Source: Streptomyces griseus (GTDB lineage: Bacteria; Bdellovibrionota; Bdellovibrionia; Bdellovibrionales; Bdellovibrionaceae). Taken from it: a stretch of DNA of 64,000 bases. Location of the stretch: NCBI GenBank assembly GCA_943330705.2, contig CALQIT020000004.1:1-64000 (forward strand), read 5' to 3'. The position numbers were made by a program, and so were the translations under genes. Of the stretch, positions 51,634-61,000 are shown in pieces; position 1 is the stretch's first letter; each line of letters starts with the position of its first letter. Under the pieces are notes generated by a model. The model ran no database searches. It was not told where the DNA came from and saw only the letters and a list, made by a program, of their open reading frames with translations.

Positions 51634-52140
51634 CTACTTTTTAAAAGGCATTTCGCCAAGATAGTCCTTCTTCCCGATTTCAACTCCATTGTGTCGCAAA
51701 ATAGCATAGGCCGTCGTTGTATGAAAATAGAAATTAGGAATTGCATGTTGAAGCAAGAACTCAGTTCCCAATAAAAATTTTCCTTCCCACCTAGGCTGGG
51801 AAACCTTACGCCCTTCGGCACCTTCGAAATCTTTAGCAGAAAATGAATTTAAATATCCAATCACACTTTCAATTCTGGCCTTTAACTGCGGCAATGTTTT
51901 TTCGCTATCTTCATGAACAGGAGCATCTTTTCCCGTAAGTCGGGAAACTCCAAGTTTTGCAGTATCGCAGGCGATTTGAACTTGCCTCATAAGATTGAAC
52001 TGATCCGGAGCAAGCCGCGATTGCAGCAAGGCCTCTGGGTCAAATTTTCTGACTTCGGCATTTTTTTCGGCCTTGTCTAAAAGACGGCTTAAATTGTGTA
52101 GCATCTTTTGAAACTGCGGAACGCTCAGGTCATAAAGCAT
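51634..52140 (-). CDS. DUF1993-family protein
   Basis: From ATG 52140 the protein has 168 residues. MLYDLSVPQFQKML at the start, RLAPDQFNLMRQVQIACD in the middle and FHTTTAYAILRHNGVEIGKKDYLG at the end fit the DUF1993 family, which adopts a DinB-like four-helix bundle. GGAGC before this ATG decides the start. The histidines near residue 140-147 could be part of a metal site, as in DinB relatives. Cytoplasmic, function unknown. Confidence 0.85.
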   Translation of the reverse strand: MLYDLSVPQFQKMLHNLSRLLDKAEKNAEVRKFDPEALLQSRLAPDQFNLMRQVQIACDTAKLGVSRLTGKDAPVHEDSEKTLPQLKARIESVIGYLNSFSAKDFEGAEGRKVSQPRWEGKFLLGTEFLLQHAIPNFYFHTTTAYAILRHNGVEIGKKDYLGEMPFKK

Positions 52141-52365
52141 AAAAGCTCCTTTTTTGTGGCTCAACTTACCACTAACTTGTCGTGGCCTACTAGTAAGTTA
52201 TACAATTGCTTATCTAGGTACTTTCCAATGGCATAGCCTAGTTTAAATAGTTGTCCCAGAGCAACTCCGCACGCCGTGCTGTAGTAATTTCATAGTCGCC
52301 AATTGCTTTTTGGGGCCAGCCATCTGTTGAAAACAGTGAAAGCTTTGAATGCCGAAGACAACAGA

Positions 52366-52394
52366 TTGATATTTCTTGCGTATTGGCATATAAG
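52366..52394 (+). promoter_or_regulatory. Sigma-70-type promoter of the ABC-F gene at 52423
   Basis: TTGATA at 52366-52371 and TATAAG at 52389-52394 are exactly 17 bases apart, each five of six consensus bases. The start site would be near 52401, giving a leader of about 22 bases. Confidence 0.6.
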
Positions 52395-52422
52395 CAGGAC
52401 TCTTTAAACAGACGGAATCCAA

Positions 52423-54015
52423 ATGCTCAGCACTTCAAATGTTAGTCTCAGTTTCGGTGGTAAAAAGCTTTTCGACGATGTGAATGTAAAATTCACTCAA
52501 GGAAACTGCTATGGATTAATAGGCGCCAATGGGGCGGGCAAGACCACTTTTCTTAAGATTCTAGCAAAGGAAATCGAGCCCAACACGGGTGAAGTTTCTA
52601 TCCCTACTGATTTGCGTCTTTCGGTTCTTAAACAGGACCATTACGCCTATGATAGTTTTGAGGTCTTAAGAACCGTTCTCATGGGAAACGAGAAGCTTTT
52701 CAAGATCATGCAAGAAAAGGATCAGCTTTATGCCAAGCCAGATTTTTCAGACGCTGATGGTATTCGAGCTTCTGATCTAGAAACTCAGTTTGCCGAACTC
52801 AATGGCTGGGAAGCAGAGTCTGAAGCCGGTATCATGCTAGCAGGAATTGGCATTGCTGATTCACTTCATTGTAAACAAATGAAAGAGCTAGATAGCGCCG
52901 ACAAGGTTAAAGTGCTTTTAGCCCAGGCCCTATTTGGTCAACCTGATATTCTTTTGCTTGATGAGCCCACGAATCATTTAGATATCTATGCAATCCAATG
53001 GTTAGAAAATTTCTTGGCCGACTTCCAAAATACCGTAATCGTGGTTTCCCATGACCGGTACTTTCTAAATAAAGTTTGTACCCATATGGCTGATATCGAT
53101 TTTTCGAAAGTAACTGTTTACTCTGGAAATTACGATTTCTGGCGGCAAGCCACTGAACTCAGTCAACGCATGCGTTCAGACCAGAATAAAAAGAACTCGG
53201 ATAAAGCCGAAGAACTTAAAGCTTTTATCCGTCGTTTTAGTGCCAATGCGTCCAAATCAAAACAAGCTTCTTCAAGGCAAAAGCAATTAGAAAAACTTGA
53301 TCTCAGTGATCTACCTGTTTCTTCACGACGCCAGCCATTTATTGGATTTGATCCGAAGCGCGAAGCTGGCAATGATATTCTTTCTGTGCAAGGCATCAGT
53401 AAAACTTTAAATGGGGAAGTTCTTCTTAAAAATATCAGTTTCAATATGCAAAAAGGGGATAAGATCGTCCTTCTTGGGCAGAATGATTTAGCTAAAACGC
53501 TTTTACTTGATATCTTGGCTGGTGAAGTTAAGCCTGATTCTGGCACTATTTCTTGGGGCGTAACAACCACCCGAAGCTATTTTCCAACTGACAATGTTAA
53601 GTTTTTTCAGTCTGAAGTTTCAACTTTGGTGGATTGGCTTCGCCAATATTCCGAAGACAAAGACGAATCTTTTATTCGCGGCTTTCTTGGTAAAGTACTA
53701 TTTAGCCGTGATGAGGCCTTGAAAAAACCAAGTGTTCTTTCTGGGGGCGAAAAAGTTCGCTGTATGTTGGCCCGAATGATGTTGTCAGGTGCCAACGTCC
53801 TACTTTTAGACGGCCCGACGAACCACCTGGATTTAGAAAGTATCACTGCCGTCAATGAAGGGATTAAACGCTTTAAGGGCGCTGTGATTTTTACTTCCCA
53901 TGATCATGAATTTATTCAAACTGTCGCCAATCGGATTATTGAAATCGATATTGGCATTGCTGATGACCGAACCATGACCTACGAACAATATGCCGCATTC
54001 AAAAAGAAGCATTAG
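52423..54015 (+). CDS. ABC-F family protein with degenerate ATPase motifs (YbiT-like)
   Basis: The 530-residue protein has two ABC domains. Domain 1: GANGAGKTT (34-42) and LLLDEPTNHLD (177-187) are normal, but the signature is LDSADKVK (about 156-163) instead of LSGGxK. Domain 2: Walker A is GQNDLAKT (352-359), the signature LSGGEKVR is normal, but the Walker B region reads LLLDGPTNHLD, with Gly464 replacing the catalytic glutamate. Since composite ATP sites use Walker motifs of one domain and the signature of the other, site 2 (Walker of domain 2 and signature of domain 1) is defective, while site 1 is intact. ABC-F proteins act on ribosomes. The identity as a YbiT relative is fairly sure. 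Confidence 0.88.
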   Translation: MLSTSNVSLSFGGKKLFDDVNVKFTQGNCYGLIGANGAGKTTFLKILAKEIEPNTGEVSIPTDLRLSVLKQDHYAYDSFEVLRTVLMGNEKLFKIMQEKDQLYAKPDFSDADGIRASDLETQFAELNGWEAESEAGIMLAGIGIADSLHCKQMKELDSADKVKVLLAQALFGQPDILLLDEPTNHLDIYAIQWLENFLADFQNTVIVVSHDRYFLNKVCTHMADIDFSKVTVYSGNYDFWRQATELSQRMRSDQNKKNSDKAEELKAFIRRFSANASKSKQASSRQKQLEKLDLSDLPVSSRRQPFIGFDPKREAGNDILSVQGISKTLNGEVLLKNISFNMQKGDKIVLLGQNDLAKTLLLDILAGEVKPDSGTISWGVTTTRSYFPTDNVKFFQSEVSTLVDWLRQYSEDKDESFIRGFLGKVLFSRDEALKKPSVLSGGEKVRCMLARMMLSGANVLLLDGPTNHLDLESITAVNEGIKRFKGAVIFTSHDHEFIQTVANRIIEIDIGIADDRTMTYEQYAAFKKKH

Positions 54016-54025
54016 GGAAAATATC

Positions 54026-54451
54026 ATGAAGTCAGCGAACTTTGCATTTATTCTGCTTCTGGGGCTGTCAAATATAGTTTTTGCCCATGGCGAAGACAAG
54101 CTTGGCCCGCACGGCGGCTATATTCGAATGCCTGGTCCTTTTCACACCGAAGTTCTTGCGCTTAGTAAGTTTCAATTGAAAATTTATTTATTGGATATCC
54201 AATGGCAGAATCCCACAACTAATGATTCCAAGATTGAAGTTAAGTATAAAAAAGGCAAAGTCAGTGAACTAGCAAAGTGTGAGCCTTCAGGATTATTTTT
54301 CAATTGTTCTTTTTCTGGAAACGTTAACTTGAAAGCTAAAGCAAAAATTGAAGTTATTGCTGAACGGGGAAAACAAAAAGGTAGTGTTGCAACCTACGAG
54401 CTGCCATTGGCTCTTGCAAACAAACAGGGCGACCACAGCAATCACCATTGA
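54026..54451 (+). CDS. Small exported His-rich protein
   Basis: From ATG 54026 the protein has 141 residues with a signal peptide (SANFAFILLLGLSNIVFA). The mature start HGEDKLGPHGGYIRM is His/Gly-rich and the tail ends in D-H-S-N-H-H, both of which could bind a metal ion. Two cysteines (C-E-P-S-G-L-F-F-N-C) may form a disulfide. It resembles small periplasmic accessory proteins that sometimes accompany metal efflux systems, but no such pump is adjacent. It starts ten bases after the ABC-F stop and is probably co-transcribed. Confidence 0.65.
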   Translation: MKSANFAFILLLGLSNIVFAHGEDKLGPHGGYIRMPGPFHTEVLALSKFQLKIYLLDIQWQNPTTNDSKIEVKYKKGKVSELAKCEPSGLFFNCSFSGNVNLKAKAKIEVIAERGKQKGSVATYELPLALANKQGDHSNHH

Positions 54452-54480
54452 ATCCATAAAATTTAGGCGGCTATTCTTCT

Positions 54481-56007
54481 TTAAATGGAAACTGGCTGTA
54501 GAATCGGTAGCTCAATAACAAATCGCGTATGCTGATGTTTGGCATCAAAGTATATGCAACCGTTGTGGCTTTCGACTAGACCTTTGGAAATACTTAGTCC
54601 TAGTCCTGTTCCTTTGCCGACGTCTTTGGTGGTAAAAAATGGTTGCATTATTTTTTCTTGAATGTCAGATGCGATTCCGCGTCCACTGTCTGTCACAAAA
54701 ATTGTAACAAACTCTCCATCTGAGGTTGCTTCAATTTCAATCCATTTTTCTTGAAGAGCTTCAATGGCGTCGTGGGCATTGTTTAAAATATTTAGTAGGG
54801 CCTGCGAAATTTGAGACGAACGACACTCAATTTGGATTCCCGTAAGCCCTTTGACGGTAAGCTTAATATTATTGTATTTCAGTTTTTGCCGACAAAGTTC
54901 AAAGGTGTCTTCAACAATTTTTTCAACGGACGTTTTGCTCATTAAATCCTTGTCCGCATTGCGCGAGAACACCCGAAGTCCATTTACTATTTTTGCGATT
55001 CTTAACGCTGTTTGTTCAATTCTTCTTAAATCATCAAGTGACTTATCTAAGTCTTGCTTTCCAGATTCAATTCTATTTGCCAGCTGCGAGGCCTTGCCAA
55101 TAATAATAGTTAAGGGATTGTTGATTTCATGTGCTAATCCACCAGCCATTTCGCCCAAAGAAGACATTTTTGCAGAGTTCATCAGTTTTACTTGAGTCTG
55201 ATTTCTTTCGGCCTCAAGGCTTTTAATTGCAGAAATATCCTGCATTAAAACTAGAAATCCTTTAACCTGTCCCGCATCTAAGTCAGGGATATACTTGACT
55301 GAAACTTGACTGAAAAAAGTGTTCAGGGTCAAAACTTCGTCCTCGAAGGACTGGGGAATTCCTTTCAAAGCCTGCTGCATTTTTGGCAAGACAAGATTCA
55401 GCTGTCTTTCGTCGGATATGTCAGCCAGCGACTTTCCGCGAATTTCATCTGGTGTCTTGTTGTAAAGTCGAGCATATGCAGAATTTGCATGAATACAGCG
55501 TAGGTCAGAGTCCCAATAGCCGATGGACGAGGGAATTGCGTCTAGAAGTTTTGCAATCTGCTTGTATCGAGGATCTGGCTGCACAAAAGATATTGCAACC
55601 TCTTTTGCCGCCATAGAATTTGCAATTGCAAAAACTTTTCCTTTCGCAGGGACGATTGTCGAATTGCACGAAAACTCCAGGTAGCTGCCATTTTTGTGTA
55701 GGTATCTACAGTTGAAATTAGCCTTTTCGATGTTTAATTTGGACGAAAAAAATTTAGCATGGCTTAACCAGGCACCATTTTGATCTTCAGCGTGAATGAA
55801 CTTAAGCACCGACTGACCAACAAGATCATCGATCGACCATCCAAGATGATTGGTCCATGCCGAATTTACTTCCAAAATTATGCCATTAAAGTTGACCACA
55901 GACATTGGACAAGAGGAATATTCAAAAAATTCCGAAGTTTTCTTTTTAGACGGCATAGGACACTTTTCGGCTTTTTTTGGGACAATCTGAGACCAATTTG
56001 AGGCCAA
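54481..56007 (-). CDS. PAS-domain sensor histidine kinase
   Basis: The up to 508-residue protein has two PAS domains (about 28-135 and 148-262, the first with NGIILEVNSAWTNHLGWS), a HisKA dimer domain with LAHEINNPLT (His293), and a HATPase domain with LLNILNNAHDAIE, VTDSGRGIA and GKGTGLGLS. No membrane helix is visible, so it senses a cytoplasmic signal. No response regulator or output domain is nearby. The TTG at 56007 starts a longer form; ATG 55956 (491 residues) is possible, and neither has a good ribosome site. Confidence 0.9.
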   Translation of the reverse strand: MASNWSQIVPKKAEKCPMPSKKKTSEFFEYSSCPMSVVNFNGIILEVNSAWTNHLGWSIDDLVGQSVLKFIHAEDQNGAWLSHAKFFSSKLNIEKANFNCRYLHKNGSYLEFSCNSTIVPAKGKVFAIANSMAAKEVAISFVQPDPRYKQIAKLLDAIPSSIGYWDSDLRCIHANSAYARLYNKTPDEIRGKSLADISDERQLNLVLPKMQQALKGIPQSFEDEVLTLNTFFSQVSVKYIPDLDAGQVKGFLVLMQDISAIKSLEAERNQTQVKLMNSAKMSSLGEMAGGLAHEINNPLTIIIGKASQLANRIESGKQDLDKSLDDLRRIEQTALRIAKIVNGLRVFSRNADKDLMSKTSVEKIVEDTFELCRQKLKYNNIKLTVKGLTGIQIECRSSQISQALLNILNNAHDAIEALQEKWIEIEATSDGEFVTIFVTDSGRGIASDIQEKIMQPFFTTKDVGKGTGLGLSISKGLVESHNGCIYFDAKHQHTRFVIELPILQPVSI

Positions 56008-56063
56008 TGATCACTAAGGATCACTGTCGGAAAAGATTGCGACTTTGATCCTGCTACCCATCC

Positions 56064-57293
56064 TTAAAAGCCCCGTAGCGAATCGTGAATATCTTGGCGA
56101 AAGGCCCGATAAATCGGAATAAAGACGGCAACTAGGGTTGCAATCCCTGCCCCCGCCCAAACCGGAAAGCTCTGAAAAATGTAGATGTTTGTCCATTGAT
56201 TGGCAGGCAAGGCCTCTTCCAGCAGTGATCGCAAAACCGGAAAGAAAATAAAGTCCAACAGGCCCCCTAAAAAACAACCGGTCATTCCTAAAAGAAAACC
56301 TTCCCATAGCAGCCATTGAGTAATCTGTCTTTTTCCGAAACCAATTGCACGCATCACTGCCAGTTGGGCTGTCATCGAATCAAATCTGGTAATAATAACT
56401 CCGGCAACACTTAGGCCACCAAGAATAATAACGAAGACTGAAACTAAAACACCAAGATATTTACCGATTCCAATCATCGCCCGTAAACGCTCGACTTCCC
56501 TATCCACGCCGATCACTTGGGCAACAGATCGTTTATTGATCAAATTTTCCAGTGGAATAAATCCATTAATTTGGGTCTTTATTAAAAAATAGTTTAGAAC
56601 CTGAGGACCCCAAATTGATCGAGTCTTCATGGACTCAATATCTTGAGCGAAGAATCGATGAGCAGCATCCACTGAAGTGTAAATTTGATTATCCCAATTT
56701 TTGTTGCTGCGGGCAATAATGCCAGAAATTGAAAATGCGAGGTGGCCAGAAGGATGAAAGTCACCGACCCATGGTGCGACCTCGATGCTGTCACCAACTT
56801 TTAACCGCAAAGACGAAGCAACATTAGCCCCGACTGATACTTGGTCAAGGGTTGTCGGCCATACACCATCAGAAAAATGCAAATCCGACGCCTGCATTAT
56901 TTCAGGATCGGTCCCAACCAGCCTGAATTTATCTAAAATACCAAAATAGACAATTGGGATAATCTCTTTAATAAATGAAGCCTGTGAGCTTTCATTATCT
57001 TCAAACCCAATGGTTTGACCAGATTTCAAGGTTAGAAATAGCTTATAGGGAATAAATCCAGGATATTCACCTTCAGAATGCAGACTGTTTAGCAGAATAT
57101 CAATTCCGCTTGATTTGGCACCGACGACCGAATCATATTCTGTCGGAAGAGTTTCAAACCGAGAACTAGAAAGAAGGTAAAGTCTCAATAACAAACCACC
57201 GCAAGCCACAGAAAGCGCAATCGAAGTTAGCGCGATCAGGGTGGATACTTTCTTTCGAACTAAACTAAGAAATGCCAGGCGAAAGGGGCTCAT
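56064..57293 (-). CDS. ABC transporter permease (FtsX/MacB-type)
   Basis: The 409-residue protein has one N-terminal membrane helix, a large periplasmic domain of about 220 residues and three C-terminal helices (VSVFVIILGGLSVAGVII; LLWEGFLLGMTGCFLGGL; WAGAGIATLVAVFIPIYR), with LAVMRAIGFGKRQITQW in the coupling region. This is the layout of MacB and LolC/E proteins, which move lipoproteins, toxins or signals rather than importing solutes. Its ATG overlaps the stop of the ATPase gene (TGATG). No membrane fusion or outer-membrane partner is adjacent. Confidence 0.9.
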   Translation of the reverse strand: MSPFRLAFLSLVRKKVSTLIALTSIALSVACGGLLLRLYLLSSSRFETLPTEYDSVVGAKSSGIDILLNSLHSEGEYPGFIPYKLFLTLKSGQTIGFEDNESSQASFIKEIIPIVYFGILDKFRLVGTDPEIMQASDLHFSDGVWPTTLDQVSVGANVASSLRLKVGDSIEVAPWVGDFHPSGHLAFSISGIIARSNKNWDNQIYTSVDAAHRFFAQDIESMKTRSIWGPQVLNYFLIKTQINGFIPLENLINKRSVAQVIGVDREVERLRAMIGIGKYLGVLVSVFVIILGGLSVAGVIITRFDSMTAQLAVMRAIGFGKRQITQWLLWEGFLLGMTGCFLGGLLDFIFFPVLRSLLEEALPANQWTNIYIFQSFPVWAGAGIATLVAVFIPIYRAFRQDIHDSLRGF

Positions 57294-57946
57294 CAGCTTA
57301 CCAAGTTTTCAAAGCTAGTGATCTTCGGAAAGAATCTAGCGATACGGTGATCATGACTTACAACCAGCAATGTTTTCCCCTGCGCGGCAGAAATCAAAAG
57401 CTCCATAACCTTACCGGCGTTTGTTTCATCCAAGCTTGAAGTTGGTTCATCGGCCAAAATGATCTGCGGATTTTTCATCAGGACTCTTGCGATTGCAACT
57501 CGCTGTTGCTCGCCTAAACTTAAAGATGCCGTTAAAACATTCTTCTTTTCTTTAAGTCCCACTTTTTCAAGAATCGCCATGGCCTGAGCCTCTGTTTTTG
57601 TTGGCTCTGTCTTTGTTGGCTGCTTGCTGCAAAGAAGAATGTTTTCAATAGCTGTCAAATGATCAATTAGATTCAATTTCTGAAAAATAAGTCCAATTTT
57701 TTCCCGACGCAATTGGCTCAGATCCTGTTCCGTCAGTGTCCGCAAGTCCGTATGATCCAGTAAAACTGAACCCTCCTGTGGATTCATTAATCCTGCAATC
57801 AAATGGAGAAGCGTCGTCTTGCCCTTGCCACTTTCACCTTGGATCAAAATATGAGAACCTGATACAACAGCAAGATGTCCGACTTTAAAAAGAATTTTTT
57901 TTGAACCTGGTAGTCTAACAATAATTTGATTTAAAAGAATATTCAT
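57293..57946 (-). CDS. ABC transporter ATPase (LolD/MacB-type)
   Basis: From ATG 57946 the protein has 217 residues; the frame extends to ATG 57991 (232). Walker A GESGKGKTT, Q-loop IFQKLNLIDHL, signature LSLGEQQRVAIAR, Walker B QIILADEPTSSLD and H-loop VVSHDHRIA are all intact, and GLIFQKLNLID is typical of LolD-type proteins. A short repeat P-T-K-T-E-P-T-K-T-E sits in the helical domain. It powers the FtsX-type permease encoded next. No strong ribosome site decides between the two starts; the shorter one matches the family start. Confidence 0.9.
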   Translation of the reverse strand: MNILLNQIIVRLPGSKKILFKVGHLAVVSGSHILIQGESGKGKTTLLHLIAGLMNPQEGSVLLDHTDLRTLTEQDLSQLRREKIGLIFQKLNLIDHLTAIENILLCSKQPTKTEPTKTEAQAMAILEKVGLKEKKNVLTASLSLGEQQRVAIARVLMKNPQIILADEPTSSLDETNAGKVMELLISAAQGKTLLVVSHDHRIARFFPKITSFENLVS

Positions 57947-58066
57947 AGAAGGACTGAGTATCGACTTATCAGCATCCATAAGCCAAGCCATGCGGCATTA
58001 GTAAATATGGCGCCCTGGACCTAAGTCTAAGCTATGCGCTGGAAAAGTCCAATCTAAGGATTGAAA

Positions 58067-61000
58067 TTAAAGGCCACCGGCACTGCTAAAAATCGCGTCG
58101 CATCTTAATCCGCCACCTAGTCCGCCAGTGGATGCACTTCTTGATTTGAGCTTCACTATTGGTTCTGCATAGCCTTCGCGAATATCGTAGCCCAGCTTTT
58201 CAGCGACTTCACGAATTTCGTCAGCGGACATCCGGATTCCGCTAATATTTATTTGTTTAGCTCGGCCATCGGCGCCCAATAGTACTCGCATTTTTTCGAT
58301 TTCTTCGACTGCAACGCCATTGACCTCTTGTTCGTCAAACCGAACCATTCTGAAATCATTTAGGCCAGAAATTTTTTGATATAATTTCGCGGTCAAAGCT
58401 CTAGCCGAATCAGGAAATAGTGAATCATATTTTGCCGAAAACTCGGTCCATCTTTTATTTATAGTCTGAAATGGAAGCTTAATTGTATGAAAACTGCTTT
58501 CATCTATAAATTTAATATTTGCGAACAACTCAGCAGGCGGAACAATTAACATCTTCGCAAATCCCGCCAAGGGCGCTAAAGCTTTCTTCAAAGCTTTTAC
58601 TCCGCGATTCATTGTAAATTCTCTAATTTTGGCGGCCCTATAGACAACCCCCGCCCAGTCACCAGGGCTGCGGAACTCCTTCAATCCGTTCTCACCAAGA
58701 AATGAATTGAGAATTAAGCTTGTAAAAGAACAATAACCACCACCGACCATGTAGTACAAATATGGGGTGATCCAAAGAAAAATATAACCCTTGGCAACCA
58801 AATGTTGAACCATGCCATAGAAGGACTTTGAATAGATTTTATAAGCAGCGGCAGGTGTCTCTGCAAAAAATAGAGCATCGACTTGGGTTTGCGTTAGGCC
58901 CTCAAGCTTCCATGGAACCTCTTGTAATTCCTTCTTTGGATCGTTTGCTACAATAGGAACCCCAGTTTCATCAACTTTAGGCATGTAAAAGTTAAATTCT
59001 TTTAAAATTTGTGATCCAACTTTTGGCGGAACTCCGCCATTGGCTGCCTTTGCTCTTTGAATCGCATCAAAAAGTTTTTGAATATCCGGCGTTGAATAAA
59101 CTAGCCCAGTGTGCTTAGCCGCCGTCACAAAAGTGTGAAAGTCGCCTTTACGTAGGCCACCAGCGTTTGCCAGAACAGCATTGCGTTTACTTAGCTTCTC
59201 AATGATTAATTGCTTTTCATTCCTAAGCTTGGCAGATATCCCTTCATTGCTTGCTAGCTGTTCTAGTTTAGCAATTGCCTTCAATCTCTTTACAAGTTTA
59301 GAAGAATCTGGGTCTTTTACGGAATAGTCCTCATCGATTGTCCGATCCGGATGGGAATCAACCACGTAGGTCGTTCTAATTCCTGTCACTTCATCAGTTA
59401 GAACGACGGTATAACCAATATGGGAATAGCCTTCTTGGAAATATCTTTGAACAAGCCATTCTCTAAATTTTTCCCATTTTGAGTAGCCGTCTTTTGTGTC
59501 GTCCTTTTCAACAAAAATTGACATTGCTAGAATTGCTTTTGCTAGGCTGCTGACTAGATTCATTTTTTTCGCAATAGCTTTGGATTCAGAGCCAACCGTA
59601 GTGCCAGCAGGAATAAATTTTCCTTCCTTGCTTTCCTCTTGGTGGGTTCCTAAATTGCCACCTGTCATGGCTTTAACTCGTAGCTTTTTCCCGCCTTCTT
59701 GCTGAATCAATAGGTCATCACCAACGAAGTTTTCAAAATCCAATCCATATTTGCTAATCAAAACCTCGCGAGTGGCATCTTCCAAAGACGAGCTTTTGCT
59801 TTCCACACCAATCCGCTTGACCAATAGGGCCATTGCTCGACCCATGTATTTTGTTCCGCCGATTTGGTAATCCAGATACATTCTGTCGACCCACTTGCTA
59901 ATATGTGGATCCATTTCTTTAGCACTTTTTTCAATCTGGCTGGCTGTAGCTAAATCTAAAGTCCCAGCATTATACATTGAAACCTTTTCTTCACCGAACA
60001 TCGAGTTAAGAATATCATTGCGAAGGTTTTCAACATGTCTATTCATAAGCGCTTTTAATTTTAGATCGACGTCTTTACGGGCAAGTTCTGGATGCTCTTC
60101 TGCCAATCTCATCCTTGCTAAGTCCATTGCTTCGCCGTCATACAAAGGCATCATTTGCTGGGCAGCTAAATGGCCGGTTAGATTTGCAATAGCTTGCCTA
60201 CCTTCAGGCGTATTCATTTTTTCTTGCATTTTTTCCATTATAATTACGGCCAGATCTCGGGTCGCATCTTCAACTAAATAGCTTTTTAAATTTCGCGCCT
60301 GTTGCACCTGACTAGCGTCATGATAGGTTTCGCCCCTGTCTATATAATCCCTAATTTTTTCAGTGGTATCGCCAAATCCTAAAGCGGTAAGAAATCGAGT
60401 CATCTCTTTGCGATCAACTGTCTTTAGATCCATTTTTCGGGTCAACGCTTCTTTTGCAATTTCTTGGCGAATCCTAGCAGATTTTGTGGATTCTGGAATC
60501 CGAGTGTCAGCAAGAAGCTCGGCAAAGTCTTCAGTGACAGCCTCATATCTTACCAAGTTGTCGACAATTTCCACTGGAATATTCCGATCAGATGTATGCT
60601 GTTCAACCAACTGATGAATCCTCATTGTTGGGTCCATCGCAGAGTAGCTGTACGCAGTTTCACGTGATAATTGCGTCTTTGACTTCTTATTAATATCTAC
60701 TTTGTATTTTAGACTATTCCCGTTGGCAGTTGTCTTTGTAACCGTAGCGCTTACATTCGCAGCGTCGCCATAGGCATTGGCATCCATAATTAAGACTCTA
60801 CCGGTTTCGTCTTTTTCATAGCCAAAATTTGAGCCAATTCCAGTCTGAGGATCAATAAATGATTTTACCGCAACCTCGACTTCACCGCTTGACTTATCAC
60901 GGCCGAAAAAACCAAACATCTTTTTCAGGAGACTTCTTGATGCCGCTGCTTCTTTAGAAAGGCTTTCATTATATTTGTAGGTAACCGTTGTCCCGTTCGG

